Positions 11,173-21,992 of a stretch of DNA of 64,000 bases are shown piece after piece; within the stretch, counting starts at the first letter, position 1, and each line of letters begins with the position of its first letter. The notes beneath the pieces are model-generated. The model had not been told where the DNA came from, did no database searches, and saw only the letters and a list, made by a program, of their open reading frames with translations. Made by a program: the position numbers and the translations under genes. This stretch comes from Miscanthus floridulus. Its lineage: Eukaryota; Streptophyta; Magnoliopsida; Poales; Poaceae. The stretch spans positions 21,662,580-21,726,579 of the forward strand of contig NC_089589.1 of assembly GCF_019320115.1 (NCBI RefSeq), given 5' to 3'.

Positions 11173-11630
11173 ATTGCTCCAGTGGCAGTAACAGGCATGA
11201 TGTTGATGATATGATCAGCTTCGCCATACCTTAATTTTATTCTGTCCTCTGCCACTAGCAGTAACAGGCTTGATTGCACCATTCTTTACATATTTTTGTT
11301 GTGTCTTTTGTGGATTATCTTCCATTTCGATGTGCATGTGTTAGTTCAACACTCTGGCCAGTAATGGTTAAAATATTCAGAATTTTGCTGTCAGATTGAG
11401 GTATCTATACTTGTACATACAGAATGGAATTTCATTCATCTGTAGCCCCAATGGGACAACCAATTAAACAACAAAAACAATTAACAAATGCACCAATGGG
11501 ACAACCAATTAAACAATGAAAACAAGTAAACTTCTTTCATCTTGGAGCAACTAACGAAAACATTTTAACCAAAAATTCTACAACATTATTTAGTATATAT
11601 TACGTACCATGCCATGTCCTGGCATTTAAC
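11173..11630 (+). other. RING gene 3' flank, copy b
   Basis: AT-rich sequence shared with 16145-16600 and 33540-34000 (motif 'gatgttgatgatatgatcagctt'). It contains a ~40-bp tandem pair around 11455-11530 ('ccaatgggacaaccaattaaacaa' type). No reading frame is supported. Confidence 0.5.
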
Positions 11631-12372
11631 ATCACAGTCCTCCCTGCCCCCGGCGCCAGCATTGACGATGCCCATGGCGGGTCTGCACGAGTCTCCCAGA
11701 CACCTCCTTTGTACATGTGATTTCTGATTCGACCTCTCCCTTTCTCTCGATTTTATGTGACGAATTTATGTTTCTGCACGATGCCATATCAGGTTGGAGC
11801 CGGAGGAGAGGAACTATGCGAATCTAGTATAGGACACTGTCAAGGAGATCAGTGAGAAGCTGCTCGCCATAGATGCGATAGAGTACAACCGCATGAGATT
11901 GGTCTGCAAACCATGGAGAAGCTCCACCGCTAATCATCCAACCTGGGTATCGTGTCTCTTTGCCAGGAACTAGGTCATGATTCAAGACCACATGGACGAC
12001 GATGACAAGGTGCCTGCAGACGCGCAGTGCCCCGTTGCCGCCACTTTGTGAACGTGCGCACAAACACCACGCTCTAGATCAAGCTGACTTTATTTGAGGA
12101 GTACGGCAATTTCCTCGCCGACGCCAAGGGGCTCTTGCTTTTCTACTATGAGTGCACCAAAACAATGCGCCTCTTCAACCCCCTAACCACCATCATTCTA
12201 TGCGCCACGTCTGGCGATGGCCACTGCGGAACTGTCGATGCTAGCTTTGTTTGGGTGGAGGATAGTGGCGTGAATCACGAGGAGAAACCAGATCTGGTGG
12301 GAATGGAAATGGTGGAAAGGGAGTGGGAGTGGGAGTGGGAGTGGGAGTGGGAGAGGGGCATTGTTGAATAGA
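11631..12372 (+). pseudogene. F-box protein gene, copy e
   Basis: The copy starts inside the first coding exon, with no ATG, at 'cagtcctccctgcccccgg'. The intron acceptor lies at about 11793 (catatcag). The F-box exon reads GEKLLAIDAIEYNRMRLVCK-like across about 11850-11915, then an acidic block, LFEEYGNFLADAKGLLLFYY (about 12085-12150) and LFNPLTTI. The usual stop (TATAG) precedes the F-box at about 11828. The 3' end is the GTGGGA tract at about 12317-12355, then a junction into RING exon 1. Compared with copy b about 120 bases are missing after LFNPLTT. Pseudogene. Confidence 0.6.
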
Positions 12373-12382
12373 AGACAATGAG

Positions 12383-12624
12383 ATCGAAAAATGTTCCATT
12401 CATGTTCCAGACCTAGTTGATCTAGAGGAGATAGAAAAATTATTGTTTGCGCCCTTGCCACTCCTGGCAATCCGACAGTTGTGAAGCCCAATACAATAGT
12501 CAAGCCTAATATTATTAGAGGAAAGATTCATCTCGAGGAGCCAGTTCGAATTCGAATAAGGTCACCGAAGTAATAATGAATGGAAACAACGTGCAAAAAA
12601 TGAAAGTGAGGAGCCTACCCCAAG
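12383..12624 (+). pseudogene. RING-type gene exon 1, copy c (5' truncated)
   Basis: The copy begins within exon 1 at 'ttccattcatgttccagacc' and ends at donor CAAG|GTAATG (12624/12625). A LINE sits in the intron that follows, and exon 2 resumes at 14873. The N-terminal MEQQ portion is absent, with the F-box 3' tract directly upstream, so the locus lacks its original start. Confidence 0.6.
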
Positions 12625-12685
12625 GTAATGTGTGTGTGTGTGTTTTGGATGTCCTATTAGCGTTGATCTTTTTTTCGATCAATTC

Positions 12686-12708
12686 GGGGGGGGGGGGGGG
12701 GGGGGGGG
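12686..12708 (+). repeat. G23 homopolymer
   Basis: Uninterrupted G run near the 3' end of the LINE. The length may be uncertain if this is assembled sequence. Confidence 0.85.
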
Positions 12709-13084
12709 AGTTTTCCCCACCTACTTTTTATTGAATCGAGAGTGAAAGGTCACATTTATAAGGTTTTGCTCTGCATACCGAGGCAGAGATATAGGTGGGA
12801 CAGAGGGATAAGCAGGGGAGCGGAGAGTCGGGTTGCAGAGGCGCAACTCTATATATATATATGTCACCCAGGATCACACAAGATCCTTGTCCCGCCTGAA
12901 CCTGCAGGCCGGCACACTAAGGTTTTTGTTGGCACCACACAGGACAGTAGCAGTCGAGCTATCCTTAGAGTCGAAGATGAGCGCATTCCTGGCTTTCCAA
13001 ATGTTGCCAGAGGATGACAAGCATCACTTCCAATCGAACTGAGGGGGGGGGGGAGAGATTCAGGTCCTCTCCAATGAGAGAAGG

Positions 13085-14821
13085 CTATTTCTGGTCACCC
13101 ACCGTGACTGTGATCCGGAGGGCGTTGGCGTGGGGGCACTCGACGAAGATGTGGTCGCTCGTTTCTAGTGTCTTGCAGCCGGCCGGATAGAGCGATTCAT
13201 CCAATGCCCTGATATTCTTTCTAGAACATGTTTGCATGCGAGTTGATCTTGTCAAAATGGAGCAGCCATCCAAATAATTTGACTTTGCCCGGGAGCCTAC
13301 AGCCCCTAATCTGTTTTGGGCAATGAAGAATGGGGTCATGGGCATGGAGAGCAATGTAGGCGCCCCTGCTTGTGAAGAGTGGGTTGTTGGGCAGGATCAG
13401 GTGCCTGATGTCAGGAGAGTCATTGAGGTTGACATGAGCAATGGTATCGAGCAGAGCATTTTGTTCGGTAGAGGCCTGGTGAGTTAGGCATGGTCGGAAG
13501 AGCGAAGCGAGGCCAGCGGCAAGGGAGTCCGACACTGAGGCAAGAGGCCTGAGACAATGAGAGAAAAGGGCCGGGAATTTGGAGGCATGGTTGGAGGAGC
13601 CGAGCCAAGTTTCGAGCTAGAAGGTGGTCGAGCACCTATAGCCGACGACAACCGTGGTGATGTGCCGGAGATGGGGGAGCTCCTCATGAAAGATGCAATC
13701 CAGAAAAGAGACCGGCACGTCGTCGCCCAGATCAGAAGTGGTATGCCACTGGACCCAAGATTTCCAGGGGAGGGAGTCTAGGCCGAGGAACTTATAGGGC
13801 AGCTTCATGAGGATGCAGTGGTTTTGGTCCTCGATGTTCCTGACGCCAAGGCCACCGGCGGCTTTCGCCTTGCACATGCGTTCCCATGCGATCAGGCACT
13901 GGGAACTGTGGCACTTATCATCGCCAGTCTAAAGGCGCGCCTGCGAGCATCGATCGCCTCCCTAACTGTCTTGGGAAGGAGGAGCGATAGCATATAGTGG
14001 ATGGAGAGGCTGCCCAGGACAGCGTTAAGGAGGAACACACGGCCACCAGAACTGAGGAGTTTCGCTTTCCACCCAGCGAGATAACGATCAAAGGAGGCAA
14101 TTAGAGGTTGGTAATCAGAGACCCTGGGCTTGTGGGGGGGGGGGGGGGGGGGGGGGGGGGGGAGAGGGAGGCCAAGGTAGGGCTGAGGGAAGGAGGAGAT
14201 ATTGCAGCCAAGGATCTCAGCCATCGACAAGGCCACACCATGATCACTGTTCATGGGGATGAAAGTGGATTTGTGATAATTTATATGGAGGCCAGTGGCA
14301 CGAGAGAAGGAATCCAGGAGAAGCTCGAGGTGCCTGACCGTGGCAGAGTCCCCTTTCATCAGGATAAGCGTGTCATCCGCATACTGAAGGACCGGGCAGC
14401 AGAGGCCGTCCACGAGGGGATGACTGATGTGGCCATCGGACGCCGCTTTCTGGAGGAGTCTTTGCAAGACATCGGCGACGATAATAAAGATGTAAGGGGA
14501 AATAGGGTCGCCCTGACGAAGGCCTCGGCAGCACTGGAACCAGCGCCCAGGCACCCCATTGAGAAGGATGGATGTCGTGCCCGTTCGAAGCGTGTTGGCA
14601 ATCCAGGAGCACCACCGGTCACCGAAACCGCGCGAGCGAAGGATGAAATCGGGGCTGTCCCAGGAAATAGAGTCAAAAGCCTTTTTGAAGTCAAGCTTCA
14701 GGACAACAGTGGGTGCATGGCGCTTGTGACAGCAGCTGAGAAGGTCAGCGGCGTATACGAATTTTCAGCAATGTTCCAGCCATGGACGAACCCCGTCTGG
14801 TCGGGGTCAATCAGCTGTGGA
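13085..14821 (-). pseudogene. LINE ORF2 remnant: reverse transcriptase and zf-RVT
   Basis: From right to left the frame-shifted protein contains DFKKAFDSISWDSPDF, then GLRQGDPISPYIF, then the catalytic YADDTLILMKGD (about 14350-14380), then AEILGC and LGLPL followed by a proline run. HKPRVSDYQPLI and FDRYLAGWKAKLLSSGGR come next, and a terminal zf-RVT region with GCRLPGKVKLFGWLLH and CKTLETSDHIFVECPHA (about 13130-13170). The longest open piece is 13892-14554 (220 aa). The endonuclease domain and ORF1 are missing. Multiple frameshifts make it inactive. The proline run comes from a 29-base G tract on the plus strand. Confidence 0.85.
14134..14162 (+). repeat. G29 homopolymer within LINE reverse transcriptase
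   Basis: A run of 29 G replaces a few codons between the LGLPL and HKPRVSDYQPLI blocks. On the coding strand it gives polyproline and leaves the frame open. Confidence 0.85.
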
Positions 14822-14872
14822 TATTAGTGTTGATCTTGGGTTACTTCTATTATAAATGTGTGTGTGTTCTAG

Positions 14873-15723
14873 GGTTTTGCCACTGGGTTGGAAGGGGATG
14901 ATCTTCTGGTAGCAAGGTTGGCTAGCTGCTGCTGGCGGAATGGAAATGGTCAACACAAGCATACTTGGTGGTCCACTCAAGGGGCTGCTTCAACTGCAAT
15001 TGAAGCAGGAGCTCCTGTGCTCCGCTTTCTGAGGGCGATACAAATTAGCCAGCAGCACAACATTGCGACGCCAGGATCAGCAAACCACAGACAAGGCTCA
15101 TCTAGCACAGATGCGGATAGTCTGGTCCAGGCAATCCAACGCACTCATAGCTCTTTTGAACAAGCAGCGAGGGGGCAAAATCTGAATGGCGAGGACAACA
15201 AGGTGTGTGGAAGCTGTTCTGCTAAGAAGGATGGCTGTTGTGACTGGAACTCAAGCTTTGAGTGTAATATCTGTCCTGACCTGGCTAAACTGCCCGTGGT
15301 TACACTTTGTGGCCACCTCTTCTGCTGGCCATGCTTGCTCCAGTGGCTCCATGCACAGTCACCCTTCTCTGAGTGCCCTGTCTGCAAGGTCGAGGTGCTG
15401 GAAGCCAATGTCACTCCGTTATATGGAAGAGGTGGTGAAGAAGGGGATTCCACCACCAACCCCAACTTGCCACCCGCCAGGCTGCGAGCAAACAAGAAGG
15501 CAGTTGATACAAAACCAGGGTGTAGTGAGAGGCCTCCCAATCCTAGCAGTGCATGTTACGCTGCGTCCCCTCCTAGTCCGTCCAATACAGGAGCCGGCTC
15601 CTCTAACAGTGCATGTTACGCTACGTTCCTTAGAACAAAGTGCTACAGCTTCTTAGTTTCAAATTTCCATCCTTATTTCCTTGAAATAAAAATCATTTGT
15701 TTCCCTAACCTAAAGCTTCAGTA
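14873..15723 (+). CDS. RING-finger (C3HC4) E3 ubiquitin ligase-like ORF, copy c exon 2
   Basis: This exon follows acceptor 'tgttctag' (14872) and is open from the ATG at 14888 for 278 codons. Residues 126-166 form a complete C3HC4 RING: FECNICPDL, then VVTLCGHLFCWPC, then SPFSECPVCKVEV. ANVTPLYGRGG follows, as in plant RING ligases of the MUSE1/MUSE2 and RMA-like groups. Upstream is a helical-looking segment TDADSLVQAIQRTHSSFE and an extra cysteine pair (residues 107-117). A 19-base deletion near 14918 shifts frame, and a 1-base loss near 14970 restores it, so residues 11-28 are scrambled. The C-terminus diverges from the 26.1-26.3 kb copy and ends after a hydrophobic tail. An intact start exon is missing, so expression as a protein is doubtful. 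Confidence 0.6.
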
Positions 15724-16600
15724 AGAAAGGCTCCGACAGTAATGAAGTTTAGCGTCGATACATAATGCATTTACCTTTGTTGATCCTCAACAACATTTAA
15801 TTATGTGTGTGGAACATAAATAGATTTCAAAAAACAGATTGCAAAAGCACGCATCAATTGTTGCCTAAGAAAAGCACACATTAACTTTGAGGATTCACTC
15901 TGTCCGTCCTTGAAATCTATGACAATTTGGATGATGGTGCATTACTGTTGAATATATAAGTATATACCTCACTACTGTTGTACGCATGAAAATGATAGTA
16001 ATTTTTGTAGAAAATATTTTTCTCAATAAATTTACTAAGACTGGTTTTTTCGTTGGAGCAATCCAAATAGGTTTTAGTAGTCAAGAGTTACTGATAATAT
16101 TATGGTACACGTATTTATACGGAGACACGGAATCAATAAGCCGCATGATGTTGATGATATGATCAGCTTCACCATACCTTAATTTTATTCCATCCTCTGC
16201 CACTAACAGTAACAGGCATGATTGCACCATTCTGTACATATTTGTTGCTGTGTATTTGGTGGATTATCTTCCATATGTATACAAACTTTAGAAACAACAT
16301 GCCATTTCGATGATGTGTTAGTTCAACACTCTGCTAGTAATGCTTAAAAAAATCAGAATTTTGCTGTCAGATTGAGGTATCTATGTACATAGAGAATGGC
16401 ATTTCTTTCATCTGTAGCCCTAATGGGAGAACCAATTAAACAATGAAAACAATTAACAAATGCACCAAAGGGACAACCAATTAAACAATGCAAATAAGTA
16501 AACTTCTTTTATCTTGGAGCAACTAACGAAAACATTTTAAACAAAAATTCGACAACATTTAGTATATATTATGTACCATGCCATGTCCTGGCAATTAACA
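15724..16600 (+). other. RING gene 3' flank, copy c
   Basis: AT-rich sequence shared with 33118-34000 over its whole length and with 11173-11630 in its second half. No gene is seen. A tandem 'accaattaaacaatg' repeat pair lies at about 16430-16500. Confidence 0.5.
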
Positions 16601-17960
16601 TCACAGTGCGCGCAGTGTTCACACAATGTGAGTATATATTACACAGCACGACTGTTCCCTGTTAGGTCCCAGGGGTGTACTGAGTCTGTGGACGCCTCAA
16701 CCTTAGATTCTTTGCTCTGTCGGCATTATGTTGGGAGTGTACCCCATGTCTGTGTGGTCGCGCCGTCGAGTCTGCTGGCGAGTATGGCGACCGTATTGTC
16801 GGGTTTTGCTTCGGCCCTGCAATCAAATAGATGTAAATGTAATGCAAAGCGGGTACCATGGTTAGCACCGAGAAGGTTACTTAAGTTCGAATAGTATCTC
16901 TGTGTCTCCCTGTGATTGAGTGAAACGTTGTGGTGTGTACCATATATGGGACAACCCAATCTCGTGCTAACTCGACGGTGTGTCTGATCCTTCATCCATT
17001 GAGCTGGAGCATTCCTGCAGGAAGTTGACCATGTAGCTCTATATAGGGTCTCACTTTGGCTGCATCCCTCGCCTTGTGATGTCATCGTAGACATCTACAT
17101 TAATTGTCATAACAATCATCGTAGGAATCCTCGACGTTCTTGTCCGTCTATGGAGGTTTGATGTAGATCCTCATAGAGGAGTGCAGCCAAACAAGGTATC
17201 GATCAAACCAATTTGATTGTGTGCAGCCCCATCTCCTTGATCCCTATGCTCCCTGCCCTCCCAAAGCTGAAGAGGCTGAGTGGGGGTCACGCGCCAATCC
17301 TTCTCAGCATATAGCCTCCTCCGATCATACCTACAAGGTGTCAAACAATGACACGTATTAACAAGTGTTGTAATTTAACAAACAAAGATGTTTTAAACAA
17401 ACAAATATGTAATTTTACACACTTATGCTAAGCTTGGCTAGTTGAAAACTCAATAGGAGGATACGATTGTTGCTTATTGCGAAATTGCATATGCACTCTA
17501 CATGGCAGGTGTGCCTCAACAATGTGGAAGAAGGCTACTAGCACACGTAGCAGCTCCAGAGCCTGTTGTCATGCTCAGTCATGTCACTCAAGCCGTATTC
17601 CTCCAACACATCCTTTGTTGAATGCAAATGAACTAACTTCTGAATATATAGGCATTCAACAAAGGATGTGACCTGGTGCTGCATGAGATGCCACATGAGA
17701 TGATCTCCCCCCCCCCCCCCCCCCCCCCCCACAACCTATATATTCAGAAGTTAGTTCATTTGCATTTAATGAACAAAAGTCGATGCCACATGAGATGATC
17801 TGACCTGGTGCTGCATGATCACATCTAGGAGATTGATGTACAATTTGTAGGGCCAGTTTGCGTTTCCCCAACCGACTTGATGTCCTTCCAAATATACAGG
17901 TGTAAAGGCTTTAGTGTCTTGGTGCGGCCAATGCTGGAAAAAAGGAGTATATGTAGTGCC
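16600..17960 (-). pseudogene. Plant mobile domain gene, C-terminal exons, copy c
   Basis: Read right to left, a first exon (about 17960-17815) holds WPHQDTKAFTPVYLEGHQVG. Next is DVLEEYGLSDMTEHDN (about 17600-17560), then, after a frame change, a FFHIVEAHLPCRVHMQFG-like block (about 17540-17490). That block resembles the PMD motif in which a short hydrophobic segment is followed by HxPxRVxxQFG. Further down are RRRLYAEKDWRVTP (about 17320) and the open stretch 17094-16726. Position and strand fit the downstream half of the PMD gene whose first exon is at 19622-19864, with element B between them. It converges on the RING 3' end. Stops and a local inverted duplication break it. Confidence 0.5.
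17613..17770. repeat. Inverted duplication with C24 spacer
   Basis: The arm 'gaatgcaaatgaactaactt'… (about 17616-17650) is the reverse complement of about 17733-17766. Between the arms are 'gatgtgacctggtgctgcat'-type sequence and a C24 run (17707-17730). Sister copies at 35035-35130 and 47085-47175 have a single arm, so the second arm is a local inverted duplication. Confidence 0.8.
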
Positions 17961-17990
17961 CATTTTTTATGTCTTCCTAGTTTCAAAATA

Positions 17991-19620
17991 TAGAGCCTGT
18001 TTTGTACAGATTCACCTCCGGAAAAAAGTGAATCTGGATCTTGCATTCACCATGGATCAGCTCTACCGTGGATCTGGGATCCACCGTGGATCTACTAGAG
18101 AACTGTTTGGCTACAAAGCAACTCCAGATCCACGAAACTATGGTTTTGGTGGGAGTATCCTGTTTTTCCCTTGGGTTGTAATATGATACATGTACCATGC
18201 ATCTTTTGTTCATAATTATTAAAAATAGTGTATTTGAACAAAATTCAATATCTTGACACACAAGATAGATAATTAATTAACCAGTGTCCATGACAACATC
18301 TCAACAATATTACGATTGTCCATACATAAAAATAACTCATGATTAAATGAAGACTAGTCCTACATATTTAGTTGTAGTCACACCTGTCTAACATGCTTTC
18401 ATTTGAGGAGAAGGTCATTATTAGAGTTTGGACTCCCAACAACGGCCGGGTGACAACTACAGTCTACAATCCACAGCTTAAATACCAAAGAACCTCTCCT
18501 GGCACACCTGCAGAAAGTTGTGTCTTGTGCAGCAAACACCATCTAACTAGAATTAGTAGGCTCAAATATTTTTGTTTTCACAACCAAATAATGCACAAAG
18601 AACAAACTGTGAAGCCTGGATCTGACAACATTATTCTGATGCTACAACTTGCAGGAACTTCAAAAATCAGTGATTATCAACCACATACCACAGGTAACTG
18701 AAGGAAGTAGTCTCTATCTTGGAAGAATCCAGTTGCTCTCATGGCATATGTCATCCAGTTCTTGCGATGACTACTGTCAGACAGAGGATTGTAGAGGCAG
18801 TCATGATAATTTACATCAGATGATGTTTCTTGCCTAGCATCTGTTGCATAGAAGTATGGCATCTTTTAGTTTCTTCCTCTTTATGTTCATAGTTTGGCAT
18901 CCTTCTCCAGAGCTAATTGGATTGCCAACTTGGATCATCTTCCAACTATTCTCATATTTCTTTAGGATTCTCGTTACTTTAGGTGTCATCTCTGCTTCTG
19001 CACATGAATTGAAAATAATACACACTAGTCTGATATAACTTGAAGGTCTGCTGGCTTGGGAAGGTGGCCTGGGTGGCCTTCGCGGCGGGATGGAGGCCGG
19101 CCGTAGCAGCCAGGGCGCTAGCTAGGGCGGGCCGTACGCTAGACAAGGGCGGTCTGGGTGGCCACGGGTCCAGCCACGCTGTTGGCCATGGCTCCGCGAG
19201 GCCAGCTGGAGACGGCTCGACACCGACCACAACGCAGGGAGTAGGAGCTCCAGTGGCTGTAGTCCAAAGTTGACGCGAAAGACACTTTTCCCCATGGATA
19301 TAGAAGAAGAAGGTTGTGGAAGAGGTCGAGGAGGACCGGATCTACCGTATCCGGCCATGAGAGGCCCAACAGAGGGCGAAGGTGGGCGCACGACCTCCTT
19401 GCCTTGACGGAAAATAATGCGCGTGCATTTTTTTTGCCGTCCGGTGAGTGGGGAAGACGAAGAGGAACAGAATGAACTGGTACTAGAAGACGTGTGTGTG
19501 TAACCAATTGTTAATGGTGGGTAATTTCCACCCAACTCCACGAGCAGGTACGAAACACCCTTTCGTGGAGCACCCCTGAGGAGCTCCACCAAAATGGTGA
19601 ATCTAGCCCCTAGCTCCACC
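17991..19620. mobile_element. TIR-bounded element B, copy 3 (right end lost)
   Basis: The left terminus is at 17991, with the same subterminal repeats and inner order as copy 1. It runs further right, through 'caccctttcgtggagcaccc' to a break at about 19620 (agctccacc|aaagttgtggg), where PMD exon 1 resumes. The PMD exon 2 that should lie between is deleted. Confidence 0.6.
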
Positions 19621-19621
19621 A

Positions 19622-19864
19622 AAGTTGTGGGTCTCTCTAGACACTATCTATCGATCAGACAGGTGATAAGAGGCCCATCCATGTCAGGTTGGCCATCGTT
19701 TACATCATGGACTAGCTTGAGAAAACTAACAAGCCGTATGTACGACAAGTAACTCTCGTCCCAAGGGGCCCAACTGCGGGTGTGGATCCACATATATCTG
19801 CAAGTGCGCCCAGTGCTTGCTATCTTAGAACAACTCAAACAGTGGGTACCTGGGGTGTGCCATC
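19622..19864 (-). pseudogene. Plant mobile domain gene, first exon, copy c (partial)
   Basis: It begins at acceptor …catgtag|GATGGCACACC (19864). On the minus strand it reads WDESYLSYIRLVSFLKLVHD and VNDGQPDMDGPLI, then is cut at the element B junction. Compared with copy b the block around the TFHLPCGEM-like motif and all of exon 2 are missing. Confidence 0.55.
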
Positions 19865-20265
19865 CTACATGAAAAAAACCAAAAAAAAATAGTAGAACAA
19901 TTAGAGTAATAAACAATAGTAAATGAACCATGAATATGAAAAAAAACAATTAACTGCATAGCTTCATTTACTGGCTGGAAAGCACACATACACTCTGCAG
20001 TGCTGCCTAACTTATTTTGTGAAGGAGATATATTGCCCTTGTTTACATATCCAATGTGTGTCATGATATGGAATTGTGGAAACTACACTAAACTAAATTA
20101 TTGAGGTTACTATACAACTGTGAGACCATTTCCTTATCGGTGAACTATATTACTGTACACACAATAAGGTTTTAACTGAATATACTATTCAATAATGTCT
20201 CGACCATCCTTCTCCAATACAAGCCCAACAAGAGCCCACACATGTCTAGGTTTCCAACCCCCTAC

Positions 20266-20408
20266 CATAAATACCCCTCCTTCCATAGAGTGTTCACACC
20301 TTTTCCCCATTCCCCATGTTCTTCTTCTACTCCCAGTATCTTTTTTGTTGGAAGAAATAGATCTACATAGATCAAGGTGGAATTTCAATACACAGGGAAA
20401 CACCACAA
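20266..20408 (+). promoter_or_regulatory. Promoter and leader exon of the F-box unit, copy c
   Basis: CATAAATACCCC at 20266-20277. The leader ends near 20408, where the donor is CACAA|GTGAGAACT (the usual AG|GT lost its G). Confidence 0.35.
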
Positions 20409-20477
20409 GTGAGAACTCATACATCCACGATGCATCGATTTGACTTCCCAATTGCTCATATGTCTCATTATCTATCT

Positions 20478-20647
20478 AAGTGGTGTCCATTGCTAAAGAT
20501 GATGTCCGTCGCCGTATACATATAACGACGGCTTCATTAGCAACTGCAGGGGCCCGTCGCTATAACATTTAGCAACTGACTATCCATCACTGTACACCCC
20601 TTTCAACAACTCCAAATCAGTCGCTGTTTAAAGCTTGTGGTGTAGTG
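20478..20647. mobile_element. CACTA-type terminal fragment
   Basis: About 170 bp interrupt sequence that is continuous at 3225-3245 and 50535-50560. The right end is …ggtgtagtg (20647), the inverse of CACTACACC. Inside are subterminal words such as 'ccgtcgctataac' and 'cgacggctt'. The left terminus is degenerate (aagtggtgtcc). Confidence 0.5.
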
Positions 20648-20929
20648 TTAGGGCAACAACTTGATCAGTTTTCTTGAAATAGTTTCTATTTTGTTTCTGT
20701 TGGCAATAATCAATCTGCACAAAAGTTTATATCCATCACCAGCCATGCTTAAGGGCATGGTTTTGGTTCTTTTCTTGAACTAAATAGACATATATTGTTT
20801 GAATGTCACAAGTGTTTATCCTTATCACTAGGAAATTTTGGATGGCCATATCTTGAGGCTTATGTTTTCAGAAGGATAGCTGGGGACAGTATTAGATTGA
20901 GGATTGAGGTAATCATGTTAGGGAAGTGA

Positions 20930-21992
20930 TGGCTGGTGGGGTCAAAGTGGGGGCAACAAGTAGAAGCAAGTGGAAGCTAGGTAAGGTTGCCAGCAGCCAT
21001 AATTGAGAGCCAGCAGATAAATTGTTTCTGTGTGTGTGGCGGCGGGGGCAGTGTGTGGGTGGCTCACCTCAGTTGGAATCAGAGAAAAAGGCAGAGAGCG
21101 GGGTAGTGGAGGGCGACAGCGGGGCGAGATCTGCTTTCTTGCTCACGTTTCCATGCTGCTAGCATCTGCATTCTTCAGTTTTTATAATTATACAGTATAA
21201 ACCAGTTACCAGTGGTATCCGTTTGAAAGAATCACTCTAGCTGGATTTGTCATTTAGCAATGAGCCGTAGGCCATAATTAAGTGTATGTTTTGTGAGTAT
21301 TATAACACTAGAAGGCAACGATTTATGCTGTATTTAATGAGCATATTGAGCAAAGATATGTCTTGGATTTTCTTTACCATTATGAACTGGATCTCGCATA
21401 GTTCGGTGCAGAAATGTAATTAAGCATTGTGTAACGTGATATGACTACTCAGATTGATATTTGAAAGAGGATGTATACATTGATCTTTTGATGAGGTAGA
21501 CAATGTATTCCTCTGTTCCAACATCGACTCATTCCTTGAGCAAAAAGTGGAAGCAACTCATCAAGTTTTACTTGGATCTGTTCAGCATGGATGAATCAAA
21601 GGAACCTGATCTATGTAATATACGCGTGGATAGGCTAGGGACAACTATAATATTTCTCTATTCTTTTTTTTTATGCCACAACTCTTCAAGTACAAGCTGT
21701 AGTGTCTGAACTTATTCACCAACTCACACCATAACATTTCTTTGTTCTAGTTGTACAGTTCCTTTAGGTTGTTATATGAAACGAAACAGAGATAACGGCA
21801 CAGTGGTCAAAAGCTGCTTTTTGTGGTCAAAATCTGCTCAAGTCAGTTTACATGATGTATGGTTTGTACAATGCTTTACGCATCACTTCCATTCATGCTA
21901 CTTTTTCTTACAATTAGAATTCTTGATTTTAAATTTAAATACTTCTGTTTTATTTCATTACATATCAGAATGTGTCTCATACATATTCCCAG
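20930..21992 (+). other. Leader intron of F-box copy f with extra ~700 bases
   Basis: The long form of the leader region is shared with 50830-51900 (for example 'agcaaaaagtggaagcaact' and 'ggatctgttcagcatggatg'). A short open peptide, FYLDLFSMDESKEPDLCNIR (about 21565-21625), is conserved in both, but I do not recognise it. The shorter copies at 3.6, 9.1 and 39.8 kb lack this block. Confidence 0.45.

Larger units (their letters stand above)
12671..14821 (-). mobile_element. LINE (non-LTR retrotransposon), 5'-truncated, in RING intron
   Basis: A 2.15-kb insertion is flanked by a 16-bp direct repeat (tattag[c/t]gttgatctt at 12655-12670 and 14822-14837, one mismatch). Its 3' end, on the minus strand, is an A-run next to 12675. 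This is target-primed reverse transcription with 5' truncation, since the body starts within the reverse transcriptase domain (LIDPDQTGFVHGW). The sister intron without the insertion is seen at 10605-10696. Confidence 0.9.

Noticed and set aside
14108..14827. 239-codon plus-strand frame with a polyglycine run
   Set aside because: It is antisense to the LINE reverse transcriptase, whose catalytic YADD motif is on the minus strand.
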